From the NCBI GenBank assembly GCA_023410645.1, contig JAEYPQ010000023.1, positions 1 to 64,000 on the forward strand: a stretch of 64,000 nucleotides of DNA. Reading direction: 5' to 3'. This DNA comes from Bacillota bacterium. Lineage in GTDB: Bacteria; Bacillota; Clostridia; TANB77; CAG-465. Made by a program: the position numbers and the translations under genes. Under the pieces are notes generated by a model. It saw only the letters and a list, made by a program, of their open reading frames with translations. It was not told the DNA's origin and searched no databases. Of the stretch, positions 47,066 to 55,666 are shown one piece after another. Every line of letters begins with the position of its first letter. The stretch's first letter is position 1.

Positions 47066-47536
47066 TTGGATAAAAAAGTTTTTAAAGATAAAAGTAAGGT
47101 ATGTATTAAAAATAGGGAGATAACCTTTAAGTATGAAATTATAGATAGTATAGAATGTGGAATAGAACTAAAAGGAACAGAAGTAAAATCTATCAGAGAG
47201 TCAATGTGCAATTTGAAAGATAGTTTTGCAATAATATACGGTAGAGAAATAATACTTAAAAATATGCATATTAGTCCTTATGAACATGGCAATATAAATA
47301 ATGTAAATCCAACTAGAGATAGAAGACTTCTATTACACAAAAAGGAAATATTAAAGTTTAGTAATAGTATAAAACAAGGTGGTTTTGCATTAATACCAAG
47401 TAAATTATATACATCTAGAAGTTTAGTAAAAATTGAACTTTGTCTTTGTAAAGGTAAGAAACTTTTTGATAAAAGAGAAAGTATGAAAGAAAAGGATGCA
47501 AAAAAACAGATTAATATATTTAAAAATAATGATTAA
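47066..47536 (+). CDS. smpB: SsrA-binding protein SmpB
   Basis: This 156-residue protein binds tmRNA and delivers it to stalled ribosomes in trans-translation. The OB-fold core shows YEIIDSIECGIELKGTEVKSIRES and HISPYEHGNINNVNPTRDRRLLLHKKEI, followed by a basic C-terminal tail. The start is TTG 47066 behind GTGGTGAT. The tmRNA gene, often downstream, is not seen in the following bases. Confidence 0.96.
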   Translation: MDKKVFKDKSKVCIKNREITFKYEIIDSIECGIELKGTEVKSIRESMCNLKDSFAIIYGREIILKNMHISPYEHGNINNVNPTRDRRLLLHKKEILKFSNSIKQGGFALIPSKLYTSRSLVKIELCLCKGKKLFDKRESMKEKDAKKQINIFKNND

Positions 47537-47566
47537 AAATGTAGATATTATATCTACATTTTTTAT
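47536..47566 (+). terminator. Terminator of smpB
   Basis: AAAATGTAGATA pairs with TATCTACATTTT (about 47536-47547 with 47551-47562) with a short T tail. Confidence 0.85.
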
Positions 47567-47597
47567 ACTTAATTTTATTTTCGTTATAATTTTTTAG

Positions 47598-47626
47598 CAG
47601 TAAAAAAGAGAGCTTTTTGCTCCCAT
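47598..47626 (-). terminator. Terminator of the Cys-rich gene pair
   Basis: On the minus strand GGGAGC, loop AAAAA, GCTCTC (47608-47624), followed by TTTTTTA. Confidence 0.85.
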
Positions 47627-47658
47627 TTTTATATCAAGAAAATAAATTACAAGGAAGA

Positions 47659-47958
47659 CTATTGTGGTGATAAAATCTCACCACTGCAAGTGATTGATTG
47701 CCTACAATTTGTCCCTGGCAGTATACATGTTTGTGGATAACTAGTGTATATATTACGTATAAATACATTTACTCCATTTTGCATAAGAACAGTAAAATAT
47801 GTATCTGTAACTCTTACTATATTTAGAGTGTAATTATTAAATAAATTAATAGTTTGATTAACGCTTGTTACTGTTATTTCTCTTTCATATATGTGTTTGC
47901 AGCAACATTCATCAGTAAAACACTCAATTAAATTTAAACGAACATTAAAATCATTCAA
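47659..47958 (-). CDS. Small Cys-rich protein (99 aa), possible surface or spore component
   Basis: The product begins MNDFNVRLNLIECFTDECCC and is predicted to be all-beta, with a three-Cys run and three further Cys near the end (TCILPGTNC, SITC). No signal peptide or membrane segment is seen. It starts at TTG 47958 behind AGAGGTGAT and lies 13 bases after the end of another small Cys-containing gene, so the two form an operon. Cys-rich, signal-less small proteins in sporeformers are often coat or exosporium proteins; this is only a suggestion. Confidence 0.6.
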   Translation of the reverse strand: MNDFNVRLNLIECFTDECCCKHIYEREITVTSVNQTINLFNNYTLNIVRVTDTYFTVLMQNGVNVFIRNIYTSYPQTCILPGTNCRQSITCSGEILSPQ

Positions 47959-47971
47959 TTATATCACCTCT

Positions 47972-48299
47972 CTAAATAGTACAACATACTACAGTTTCAG
48001 CACATTCAATACTTGTTGCACCAACAAAAACTCTAAAACTTCCATTAGGTGTTGGTAAATCAAATATCTTGTAACCGCCCGCTAGGAATGTTAAAAATTA
48101 AATTTGGAATTTGATCCGGGTTTGATAGCTGTATTGTAGCAGCAGAAGGAGTTCCAGTTATAAATTTTATACTATATCCAAAGCTAAGAGGGATAATGCT
48201 ATTTGGATTAACGTTAGTATATACATTATCTATTCTTCTTGATATTCCATTTTGGCAAGCTCTTTGACGTACAGCCAAAGTATAACAAAATCTATCCAT
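47972..48299 (-). pseudogene. Small Cys-containing protein gene with one frameshift
   Basis: The frame starts at ATG 48299 (AGAGGTG upstream) with MDRFCYTLAVRQRACQNGIS and runs to LIFNIPSG. There one extra base in the CCC at 48078-48080 (plus strand) shifts it to an early stop. Removing one base continues GYKIFDLPTPNGSFRVF and ends AETVVCCTI at 47972, a 108-residue protein. The continued reading keeps coding character, so the lesion is recent or a sequence error. It is followed after 13 bases by the 99-residue Cys-rich gene. The family is not recognised. Confidence 0.65.
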
Positions 48300-48428
48300 A
48301 TAAACACCTCTATACATTTGATATAGTATATTATGAAAAATATATATAAATTGTTAATAAATATAGGAATTATAGTTTGTTTTAAGTAAAAAATAATGAT
48401 ATAATTAGTTTAATTAAAGGAGGATTTT

Positions 48429-48905
48429 ATGGATGTATCAATGATAATGGAAAATATAAAGTTTAATTATAGAGTAGCAGGAATGATAAGATATGGTGAA
48501 AAAATTTTATTACATAAAAGTAAAAATGATGAATTCTATGCTTTACCTGGTGGAAAAATAATGATTAGTGAGAATTCTAAAGAGGCATTAAAAAGGGAAG
48601 CCATGGAGGAATTTGGAAAAGAAATTATTGTAAATGATTTATTTGCAGTAGTTGAAAACTTTTTTACATTAAAATCTCAAAGATATCATGAGATTTTAAT
48701 GATACATAATGCGTTAATTAAAAATGAACTTAATGAAGAAGAAAAAATAAAGATAATAGGAATTGAAAAAAGAGGGGACTTAGAGTTTATTTGGAAAAAT
48801 GTCAAAGAAATTGAAACTACAGATTTAAGACCAGTAGCTATTAAAAATTTGATTATGCAAAATGATAATAAAACAAAACATTTAATTAATATAGATAATA
48901 ATTAA
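48429..48905 (+). CDS. NUDIX hydrolase
   Basis: A 158-residue protein with a complete Nudix box, G-x5-E-x7-REAMEEFGKEI, near residues 40-62 within the PGGKIMISEN region. It would hydrolyse a nucleoside diphosphate linked to another group; the substrate cannot be read from sequence. ATG 48429 is preceded by AAAGGAGG. era follows after 75 bases, with a possible promoter between them. Confidence 0.9.
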   Translation: MDVSMIMENIKFNYRVAGMIRYGEKILLHKSKNDEFYALPGGKIMISENSKEALKREAMEEFGKEIIVNDLFAVVENFFTLKSQRYHEILMIHNALIKNELNEEEKIKIIGIEKRGDLEFIWKNVKEIETTDLRPVAIKNLIMQNDNKTKHLINIDNN

Positions 48906-48980
48906 TTGATCGATATTTATATAAATTGTTGTAAAGTAAATATAATTTTGGTATAATAAATAACATAAGGAGTGAAACTA

Positions 48981-49898
48981 ATGTTTAAAATGGGATATAT
49001 TACAATAGTTGGTAAACCAAATGCAGGTAAATCAACATTAGTTAATAAATTGGTTGGATTTAAAGTAGCAATTACTACACCTAAACCACAAACAACAAGA
49101 TTTAATATAAAAGGAATAATAACAAGTGATTCATCACAAATGGTTTTTATAGATACTCCAGGTGTTCATAAACCAGAAAATAAGCTTGGAACATATATGA
49201 TGGAAGGTGTTGAAAAATCAATAAATTCTGTTGATGTAATTATCTATTTAGTTGATGCCATAAAACCAAAGCTTGATTTGGTAAGTGAAAGAATAATAAA
49301 AAATATTGTAGAATCTAATAAAAAAGTAATACTTGCTATAAATAAAATTGATAAAATTGAAAAATCTAAAATACTTACTATTATTTCTGCATATAATGAA
49401 TATATACATAAAATTGGAGGGTCTTTTAATGAAATTATTCCTATTTCAATATATAAGAATGATGGAATAGAGGAATTAATAAAAAATATAGAAAAGTATT
49501 TGCCAGAAGGTGAAAAAATTTATTCGGATGATGAGATAACAGATATAACAGAAAAAGAAATAGTTGAAGAAATAATTAGAGAAAAAGCATTAAATAATCT
49601 TGATGAAGAAGTTCCACATGGAATAAAGGTTGAAGTTGAAAAATTTAAGAAAAGAAAAAATAGAGAAAAGCAAAGTGTTTATGATATTGAAGTAAATATC
49701 ATTTGTGAAAAAAATTCCCATAAAGGAATAATTATAGGTAAAGATGGTTTAATGTTAAAGAAAATTGGTAGTGAATCTAGAAAAGAAATAGAGAATATGT
49801 TGGAAGATAAGGTAAATTTAAAATTATGGGTAAAGGTCAGAGAAAAATGGCAACAAAATGATAATTATCTAAAAAACATTAAAGAAAAATATGATTAA
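48981..49898 (+). CDS. era: GTPase Era
   Basis: A 305-residue GTPase that binds the 3' end of 16S rRNA during 30S assembly. G1 is GKPNAGKST at about residues 11-19, G3 DTPGVHKPENKL, G4 NKID, and the C-terminal KH domain has IIGKDGLMLKKIG. ATG 48981 is 8 bases after AAGGAG; an upstream in-frame GTG overlaps that site. The order era, yqzL, recO matches that of other Firmicutes. Confidence 0.97.
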   Translation: MFKMGYITIVGKPNAGKSTLVNKLVGFKVAITTPKPQTTRFNIKGIITSDSSQMVFIDTPGVHKPENKLGTYMMEGVEKSINSVDVIIYLVDAIKPKLDLVSERIIKNIVESNKKVILAINKIDKIEKSKILTIISAYNEYIHKIGGSFNEIIPISIYKNDGIEELIKNIEKYLPEGEKIYSDDEITDITEKEIVEEIIREKALNNLDEEVPHGIKVEVEKFKKRKNREKQSVYDIEVNIICEKNSHKGIIIGKDGLMLKKIGSESRKEIENMLEDKVNLKLWVKVREKWQQNDNYLKNIKEKYD

Positions 49899-49985
49899 TC
49901 ACGATTAATGTAACATTAAAAGCTATTACGAAATTTTTAGTATAGGCAATTATCATATGCATAAAATAATAGTGTAGGTGGTATT

Positions 49986-50156
49986 ATGTATGAAAAATTA
50001 GCATGGAATAGTTTTTGTAAGACAGGTGATATAGAAAGCTTTTTAGAATATAAGAAACTTTCAGAAGCAGGATATAGTTATGAAAATGTGAAGGGTGAAT
50101 TTTTAAGTGAATCTAATAAAAGTAAAGGGAATAGTAATAAAGGAAACACAATATAA
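49986..50156 (+). CDS. yqzL: YqzL-like small protein (56 aa)
   Basis: The product begins MYEKLAWNSFCKTGDIESFL and continues EYKKLSE, the YqzL pattern (W-x2-F-x2-TG-x2-x2-L-x2-K). In Bacillus and clostridia yqzL lies between era and recO, as here. A GTAGGTGGTAT site precedes ATG 49986. The C-terminal tail is longer than usual and overlaps the start of recO by 50 bases in another frame. Its function is unknown. Confidence 0.85.
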   Translation: MYEKLAWNSFCKTGDIESFLEYKKLSEAGYSYENVKGEFLSESNKSKGNSNKGNTI

Positions 50157-50862
50157 AGATAATGACAAGATAATTACAATTTTAACAGATAAATTAGGTA
50201 AAGTATCTTGTATTGCAAAAGGGGCTAAAAGAACAAATAGCCCCATACTTGCATGTTCTCAATATCTTGTATATAGTGAATTTATATTATATAAAGGCAA
50301 TAATTTTTATTATATAAATTCTGCATCTGTTATAAATACCTTTTATAATTTAAGAATAGATTTGGACAAGTTGCAAGTAGTCTTTGATTTAACTAAATTA
50401 ATTCAGAATATTGTTGATGAAAATGAAGATACATCTTCAATATTGAAATTATTTTTAAATACCATATATGTAATTGAAAATTATGATAAAAATATTAAAG
50501 TTGTAGTTGCAACATTTAAGATTAAATTATTCGACTTACTAGGGTATTCACCTAGAATAGATAAATGTTCTATATGTGGAGAACAACTTTATAAAAAAGA
50601 AAATAATGAAGGAAAAAATGCAGATATAAAACTTAATAATATAATATATTATGATTATGTAAGTAATACATTTTGCTGTGAGGATTGTATTAAAGATAAA
50701 GATAAGAGAAGATATATAGAGTTATCAAAAACAAGTGTAATAGCTATAAAATATGTACTAGCATCAGAAATAAAAAAGATTTTTTCTTTTAATTTGAAAG
50801 AATCTAAAGATTATGAAATATTTGGACAAGTATATGCTGATACAATGTCAAATGGAATATAA
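50107..50862 (+). CDS. recO: DNA repair protein RecO
   Basis: A 251-residue recombination mediator that loads RecA with RecR. The N-terminal OB-fold starts KVKGIVIKETQYKDNDKIIT; the C-terminal part has the Cys4 zinc element CSICG...CEDC. The start is GTG 50107, with AAGGGTGA about 8 bases upstream; it lies inside yqzL, suggesting translational coupling. It is the last gene of the unit and ends in a terminator shared with the convergent gene. Confidence 0.95.
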   Translation: MNLIKVKGIVIKETQYKDNDKIITILTDKLGKVSCIAKGAKRTNSPILACSQYLVYSEFILYKGNNFYYINSASVINTFYNLRIDLDKLQVVFDLTKLIQNIVDENEDTSSILKLFLNTIYVIENYDKNIKVVVATFKIKLFDLLGYSPRIDKCSICGEQLYKKENNEGKNADIKLNNIIYYDYVSNTFCCEDCIKDKDKRRYIELSKTSVIAIKYVLASEIKKIFSFNLKESKDYEIFGQVYADTMSNGI

Positions 50863-50901
50863 TAAATCCTAGAAATAGTACTTTATTTCTAGGATTTATT
50901 G
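50861..50901. terminator. Bidirectional terminator between recO and the 572-aa gene
   Basis: AATAAATCCTAGAAATA (50861-50877) pairs perfectly with TATTTCTAGGATTTATT (50884-50900). The 5' arm contains the last bases of recO. Confidence 0.9.
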
Positions 50902-50905
50902 AAAT

Positions 50906-52624
50906 TTATGAGAATACTAATGAAAATACTGATAAAACTTTTGTTAAAAAGTTTTCCTTCTTCTTGTAAAGTACTGGCAAGTTAGAAGAATTATTAAAAT
51001 CAAATATAGAATATCTTTCAGATAATTTCAATAATTTAGAATGTATATCATTATTCTTATTAACAATACTTAATATACTAAAATTATCTTTTTCAACTGC
51101 TAAAACTAATTCAGAATCATTTAAATCAAATCTATAAAAGTTGTCTATTCCAAGATTAGAAAATTTAGGATATTTATTTTTTATTTCTGTGTAGATTCTT
51201 TCTATTTTATGTACATCACTATTCCTACTTGGATTATCAAGTAAATACTTCATATTATCAATTTGAATTAGCTTTGTATTAGAGTTAATTAATTTCATTG
51301 AATTGTTCAAGTTACTAACTTCTACTAGTTGAATAAATGAATTATCAATGGTTATTGCAATAAGTGAGTAGTTATCATTATTATCATCTAGATTTATTTG
51401 TTTAAAACTTAAACTCTTATATATTTTAATATATTTATCACTAGATAATATTTCATTAATTAATGAATATTTTATTTTTTGTGTTAAATTTGAAGCAGTA
51501 TTTTCAGATGCGTTAAGAAGCTTCCTAGAGATTACATTAAAAATTGTATCTGTTAGTTTATCATTCTTTTTAATTAACATTTTTTCTAATTCTTTTAATT
51601 TTATAGAATAATCCATAATAGAATAAGATAGCTCATTTTCAACTAGATAATCAACTAAAGCATTTTGTAATAAATTAATATTATTTAAAATACTTTCTTC
51701 AAGTTCATTTATTTTTTCAGATAGACTAGAATCAATATTTAATTCATCACTATTTTCCTCAATATTTTCAGGAATTAATTTTAATAATGCAGATTTTATT
51801 GCTCTTTTTATCTTGGTATTTTCTTTTTCAAGTTCATTTGTATCTTTATTTAATATATTTTTCTTAATTTCAATATAGTTTTTATCTAATAATAAATTTA
51901 GATAACATAGTTTGTTATAATTTGAATACTCTTTACTAATATTATCAAATAATTCAAAAATATATTCTACTGTATTTGATGGAATCTTTTTAAATAGGAT
52001 ATCTAGAAACTTAATTGGTGATTTAGAAAACAAGTTTAAGTATAGATTTTCTTCCGAAATATTAAATGTAAAACAAATCTGTTTTAAAATTTTTCCTTCC
52101 AAAAAATATATATCATTATCACTGCTTAGTTTGTTACCAATAAAATCGTTTTCATATGTTCTGTATGTTGGAAGTATGCTTAAAGTAGTAGGTGTAGTAT
52201 GTAAAAGTCTACATACTAAATTAGAAGTAATAGCCCTGTTTAACCCATAATTTTTATGCATAATTTTGTAACTATTTTTTGATATAGCAGCAGAGGAGTA
52301 GCCAACATTGTACACACCATCAGAAATTTCATTTGTTGATAATATATATAAAATGCGTAAATATACAGATTCTAGATTAGATAAATCCCTTATATATAAT
52401 TCTTTTTTTATTGAATCATAATATCCAGACTTATAATCAAGTGATATATCATTTCCTATTAAAACTGTATTTATGTTATCAAATAATTTTTTTTGCAATT
52501 TTTTCTTTTCACTAGATGTTATATATCCAAAATAGATTAATTTTTCAAATAATTCATCAACTACATCAATAAATTCATTATTTACATTGCATTTTTCTTT
52601 TAGTTTTTCTAAATAATTAATCAT
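50906..52624 (-). CDS. Large cytoplasmic protein of unknown function (572 aa)
   Basis: This Asn/Ile/Leu/Lys-rich protein starts MINYLEKLKEKCNVNNEFID. It has an N-terminal domain with YNVGYSSAAISKNSYKIMHK and NRAITSNLVCRLLHTTPTTL, a long helical middle (about residues 220-400) and a C-terminal mixed domain ending in a hydrophobic stretch FLTKVLSVFSLVFS. I see no complete catalytic motif or signal peptide. AAGGAAGG precedes the ATG. It is upstream of nothing on its own strand and ends at a shared terminator. Similar short motifs occur in degenerate protease-like proteins, but I cannot name a family. Confidence 0.65.
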   Translation of the reverse strand: MINYLEKLKEKCNVNNEFIDVVDELFEKLIYFGYITSSEKKKLQKKLFDNINTVLIGNDISLDYKSGYYDSIKKELYIRDLSNLESVYLRILYILSTNEISDGVYNVGYSSAAISKNSYKIMHKNYGLNRAITSNLVCRLLHTTPTTLSILPTYRTYENDFIGNKLSSDNDIYFLEGKILKQICFTFNISEENLYLNLFSKSPIKFLDILFKKIPSNTVEYIFELFDNISKEYSNYNKLCYLNLLLDKNYIEIKKNILNKDTNELEKENTKIKRAIKSALLKLIPENIEENSDELNIDSSLSEKINELEESILNNINLLQNALVDYLVENELSYSIMDYSIKLKELEKMLIKKNDKLTDTIFNVISRKLLNASENTASNLTQKIKYSLINEILSSDKYIKIYKSLSFKQINLDDNNDNYSLIAITIDNSFIQLVEVSNLNNSMKLINSNTKLIQIDNMKYLLDNPSRNSDVHKIERIYTEIKNKYPKFSNLGIDNFYRFDLNDSELVLAVEKDNFSILSIVNKNNDIHSKLLKLSERYSIFDFNNSSNLPVLYKKKENFLTKVLSVFSLVFS

Positions 52625-52727
52625 CTTTTTTCCTTCCTTCGTATATATTTCAAATATATTATATTTTATATCAAATAAAAAGAATATGCAATATGATTTA
52701 GTTAAATAATGTTAAAATAAACAATAA

Positions 52728-52754
52728 AAAATCACTGAGTTATTCAGTGATTTT
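52728..52754 (-). terminator. Terminator of glmU
   Basis: AAAATCACTGA (52728-52738) pairs with TCAGTGATTTT (52744-52754), with a T-containing tail on the minus strand. Confidence 0.85.
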
Positions 52755-52766
52755 AAAATTAAGAAT

Positions 52767-54131
52767 CTATTTTTTAAAATAATCATTTTTTGTTACTTGT
52801 TTGCTTCTTGCAACTGCAAGTGAGTTAGCAGGAACATCTTCAGTTATAACGGAACCAGCACCAACAATTGAATTTTCTTCTATTGTTACTGGTGCAAGAA
52901 GAGCACTATTACATCCAATAAAGGCACCATCTTTTATTACAGTCCTATTTTTTTCCCATTTAGTATTCATGTTAGCAGTTATAACTCCACATGCAATTTC
53001 AACATTTTTTCCAATATCTGCATCTCCAATATATATGTGATGAGGTACTTTTGTACCAGTTCCAACATTTACATTTTTAGTTTCAACGAAACTTCCTACT
53101 TTACAATTTTCACTAATATTTGATTTTGGTCTTAGGTGAGCAAATGGCCCAATTTTAGAGTTACTTTGTATAACGCTACTATCTACTTTACTTGTTTCTA
53201 TAACAACATTATCACCGATTATAGAAGAGATAATATGTGAATTAGGTCCAATAATACAATTTTCCCCTATAACAGTTTCACCTTGTATATTTGTTCCAGG
53301 ATAGATGATTGTATCTTTACCAATTTTTGCATCTAAGCTTATATATGTATTGTCAGGATCAATTAATGTAACTCCATTATTCATGTGTTCTCTTCTTGTT
53401 TTGTTAAGTAAAGTACAAGTTGCAATAGATAATTCTTCTCTTGAATTAATACCTTGGAACTCAGAAATATCAGGTATAGTATACACACCAAAATTATATC
53501 CCATTTCTTTTATATGATATGGAATATCAGTAATATAGTATTCTTTTTGTGCATTATTGTTATTAAGTTTACCTAAAGACTTTTTAAGCAACCCACCTTT
53601 AAAGCAGTAAACACCAATATTTACTTCATCTACTTTTTCTTCTTCTTCAGTGCAATCTTTCTTTTCCACGATTTTATTTAAGTTTCCAAATTCATCACGA
53701 ATTATTCTACCAAGTGATCCTGCTTCATCAACTATTGCAGATAAAACTACACCACCATAATTTCCTTGTTCACAAAAGGAAATTAATGATTTTATAGTTT
53801 GTGAAGAGATAAGAGGTTGATCTGCATTTATTACAAAAACAAGATCCTCATCTTTTATATATTCTTCAGCTTGCATTGTTGCATGACCAGTTCCAAGTTG
53901 TTCAGCCTGAAATACACATTTTAAGTTTTTTCTTGATTTTAAATGCTCCTCAACAACTTCAGCCTTGTGACCAACAATTACAAAGGTTTCTTTAATATTT
54001 GCATCTTCACATGCATCACATACATAATCTATGATACATCTATCATAAATTTTATGTAGTACTTTTGGAAGTTCAGATTTCATTCTAGTTCCTTTACCAC
54101 CTGCAAGTATAATTGCTTTAATATTAGGCAT
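52767..54131 (-). CDS. glmU: Bifunctional N-acetylglucosamine-1-phosphate uridyltransferase/acetyltransferase
   Basis: A 454-residue cytoplasmic enzyme that makes UDP-N-acetylglucosamine for the cell wall. The N-terminal pyrophosphorylase domain has LAGGKGTRMKSELPKVLH and GTGHATMQAEEY. The C-terminal left-handed beta-helix acetyltransferase has hexapeptide repeats from about residue 250 and the end region NVEIACGVITANMNTK and GAGSVITEDVPANS. A ribosome site AAGGAG lies before ATG 54131. It is a single gene with its own terminator; prs, often downstream, is not here. Confidence 0.97.
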   Translation of the reverse strand: MPNIKAIILAGGKGTRMKSELPKVLHKIYDRCIIDYVCDACEDANIKETFVIVGHKAEVVEEHLKSRKNLKCVFQAEQLGTGHATMQAEEYIKDEDLVFVINADQPLISSQTIKSLISFCEQGNYGGVVLSAIVDEAGSLGRIIRDEFGNLNKIVEKKDCTEEEEKVDEVNIGVYCFKGGLLKKSLGKLNNNNAQKEYYITDIPYHIKEMGYNFGVYTIPDISEFQGINSREELSIATCTLLNKTRREHMNNGVTLIDPDNTYISLDAKIGKDTIIYPGTNIQGETVIGENCIIGPNSHIISSIIGDNVVIETSKVDSSVIQSNSKIGPFAHLRPKSNISENCKVGSFVETKNVNVGTGTKVPHHIYIGDADIGKNVEIACGVITANMNTKWEKNRTVIKDGAFIGCNSALLAPVTIEENSIVGAGSVITEDVPANSLAVARSKQVTKNDYFKK

Positions 54132-54270
54132 TTTATATCACACTCCTTAATTTAATATATACTATGCGAAAATTATAAAATAATTTACGGATTTATTTTA
54201 CCATAAAATATTAATATTGTAAACTAATAAGAAAAATATCACTTAAATTTCACAAATATAAAGTCGAAAA

Positions 54271-54303
54271 TAGGAGATAAATATGTATTATATTTATCTC
54301 CTA
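54271..54303 (-). terminator. Terminator of rmuC
   Basis: TAGGAGATAAATA pairs with TATTTATCTCCTA (54271-54283 with 54291-54303); the minus-strand tail is TTTTCG. Confidence 0.8.
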
Positions 54304-54316
54304 TAAAGCTTAAATA

Positions 54317-55588
54317 CTAGACTACATCTAGGTTATCATCTTCACTTAAAAGTAAAAATTCAGTTTCATCTGACGGTATTGGTAATGCCTCGACATTTTT
54401 TAATTTTCTTTCAATAGTCCTTGTTTTTTTAGTTGCTTGTTCCATTGTTGAAGAAATTTCAAGTAATTTTTTATTTGTTTTATCTAATATATCACCAAAT
54501 TTCATAAATTCAGATTTAACTATACCAAGTAATTGCCAAACTTCACTAGTTCTTTTTTCAATAGCAAGAGTTTTAAATCCCATTTGTAAACTGTTAAGTA
54601 ATGCTACAAATGTAGTAGGACCAGATACTACAATCCTATATTTTTGAGATATAAATTCACAAAGGCCGGTATTTTTTAATACTTCACAATATAGACTTTC
54701 AGTTGGTAAAAACATTATACCAAAATCTGTAGTGTAAGGTGATTCTATATATTTATCATGAATATCTTTAGCAAAAGATTTAATTGAATTTTCTAGTTTT
54801 TTTCTAGATTCTTGAATTGCAACTGTATCTGCTAAGTCTTCTGCATCAACAAGTCTAGAATAATCTTCAATCGGAAATTTTGAATCAACTGGTAACCAGA
54901 CAAATTCATTATCATTTCTACCAGGAAGTTTAATTGCAAATTCTACTAAATCATTTGATTTTGGCTTTGTTTTTACATTTTGTTCATATTGATCGTTAGT
55001 TAAGAATTGTTCTAATATATTTCCAAGCTGTATCTCACCCCAGAAACCTCTAGATTTTACATTTGTAAATACTTTTTTTAAATCACCAACACCTTGTGCA
55101 AGTGTTTGCATTTCACCTAAACCTTTATATACAGATTCGAGTCTATCATTTACAACTTTAAAAGATTCACCAAGTCTTTGTTCTAGAGTATTATGCAATT
55201 TTTCATCAACTGTAACTCTCATTTTTTCAATTTTTTCTGCATTATCCTTTTGAATTTCAGTTAGTTTTCCTTCAACACTCATACGTATAATCTCAAGCTT
55301 TTCATCTATATTTTTACGTGTGTTTTCAAGTTTTGTTTCATTTAAATTAGTTAGATTAGCAAGTTGCATTTGTTGAGTATTTGCATTTTCATTTATTTTT
55401 GTTCCAATATTTCTTGTAAGTTCTTCACGTGTTTGCATTAGCATAGTTGAAAGTTCTTTTCTTACAGAATTAAATTCATCAATAAATTCTTTTGAGTTTT
55501 TTTGCTTATTATTAAAGTATATTAATAAAATTATTGTAACAATAAGTAAAACAATTGTTACAATAAATAGTAGTATTGTTATATCCAT
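54317..55588 (-). CDS. rmuC: RmuC-family protein
   Basis: This 423-residue protein has an N-terminal membrane helix, a coiled coil (about 30-150) and the RmuC nuclease-like domain: SRGFWGEIQLGNILEQFL, VEFAIKLPGR, WLPVDSKFPIEDYSRL and FGIMFLPTESLYCEVL. RmuC limits inversions and rearrangement at short repeats; its fold is of the restriction-endonuclease type, with the D-x-K element in VDSKFP. The gene is monocistronic on the minus strand with AGAGGT before the start. Confidence 0.93.
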   Translation of the reverse strand: MDITILLFIVTIVLLIVTIILLIYFNNKQKNSKEFIDEFNSVRKELSTMLMQTREELTRNIGTKINENANTQQMQLANLTNLNETKLENTRKNIDEKLEIIRMSVEGKLTEIQKDNAEKIEKMRVTVDEKLHNTLEQRLGESFKVVNDRLESVYKGLGEMQTLAQGVGDLKKVFTNVKSRGFWGEIQLGNILEQFLTNDQYEQNVKTKPKSNDLVEFAIKLPGRNDNEFVWLPVDSKFPIEDYSRLVDAEDLADTVAIQESRKKLENSIKSFAKDIHDKYIESPYTTDFGIMFLPTESLYCEVLKNTGLCEFISQKYRIVVSGPTTFVALLNSLQMGFKTLAIEKRTSEVWQLLGIVKSEFMKFGDILDKTNKKLLEISSTMEQATKKTRTIERKLKNVEALPIPSDETEFLLLSEDDNLDVV

Positions 55589-55666
55589 ATATTTACCTCT
55601 TTTCTAGATAAATATATTATATCAAATGAACTTTTGTTTGTCAATTAAATAAATAGTAAATATATT

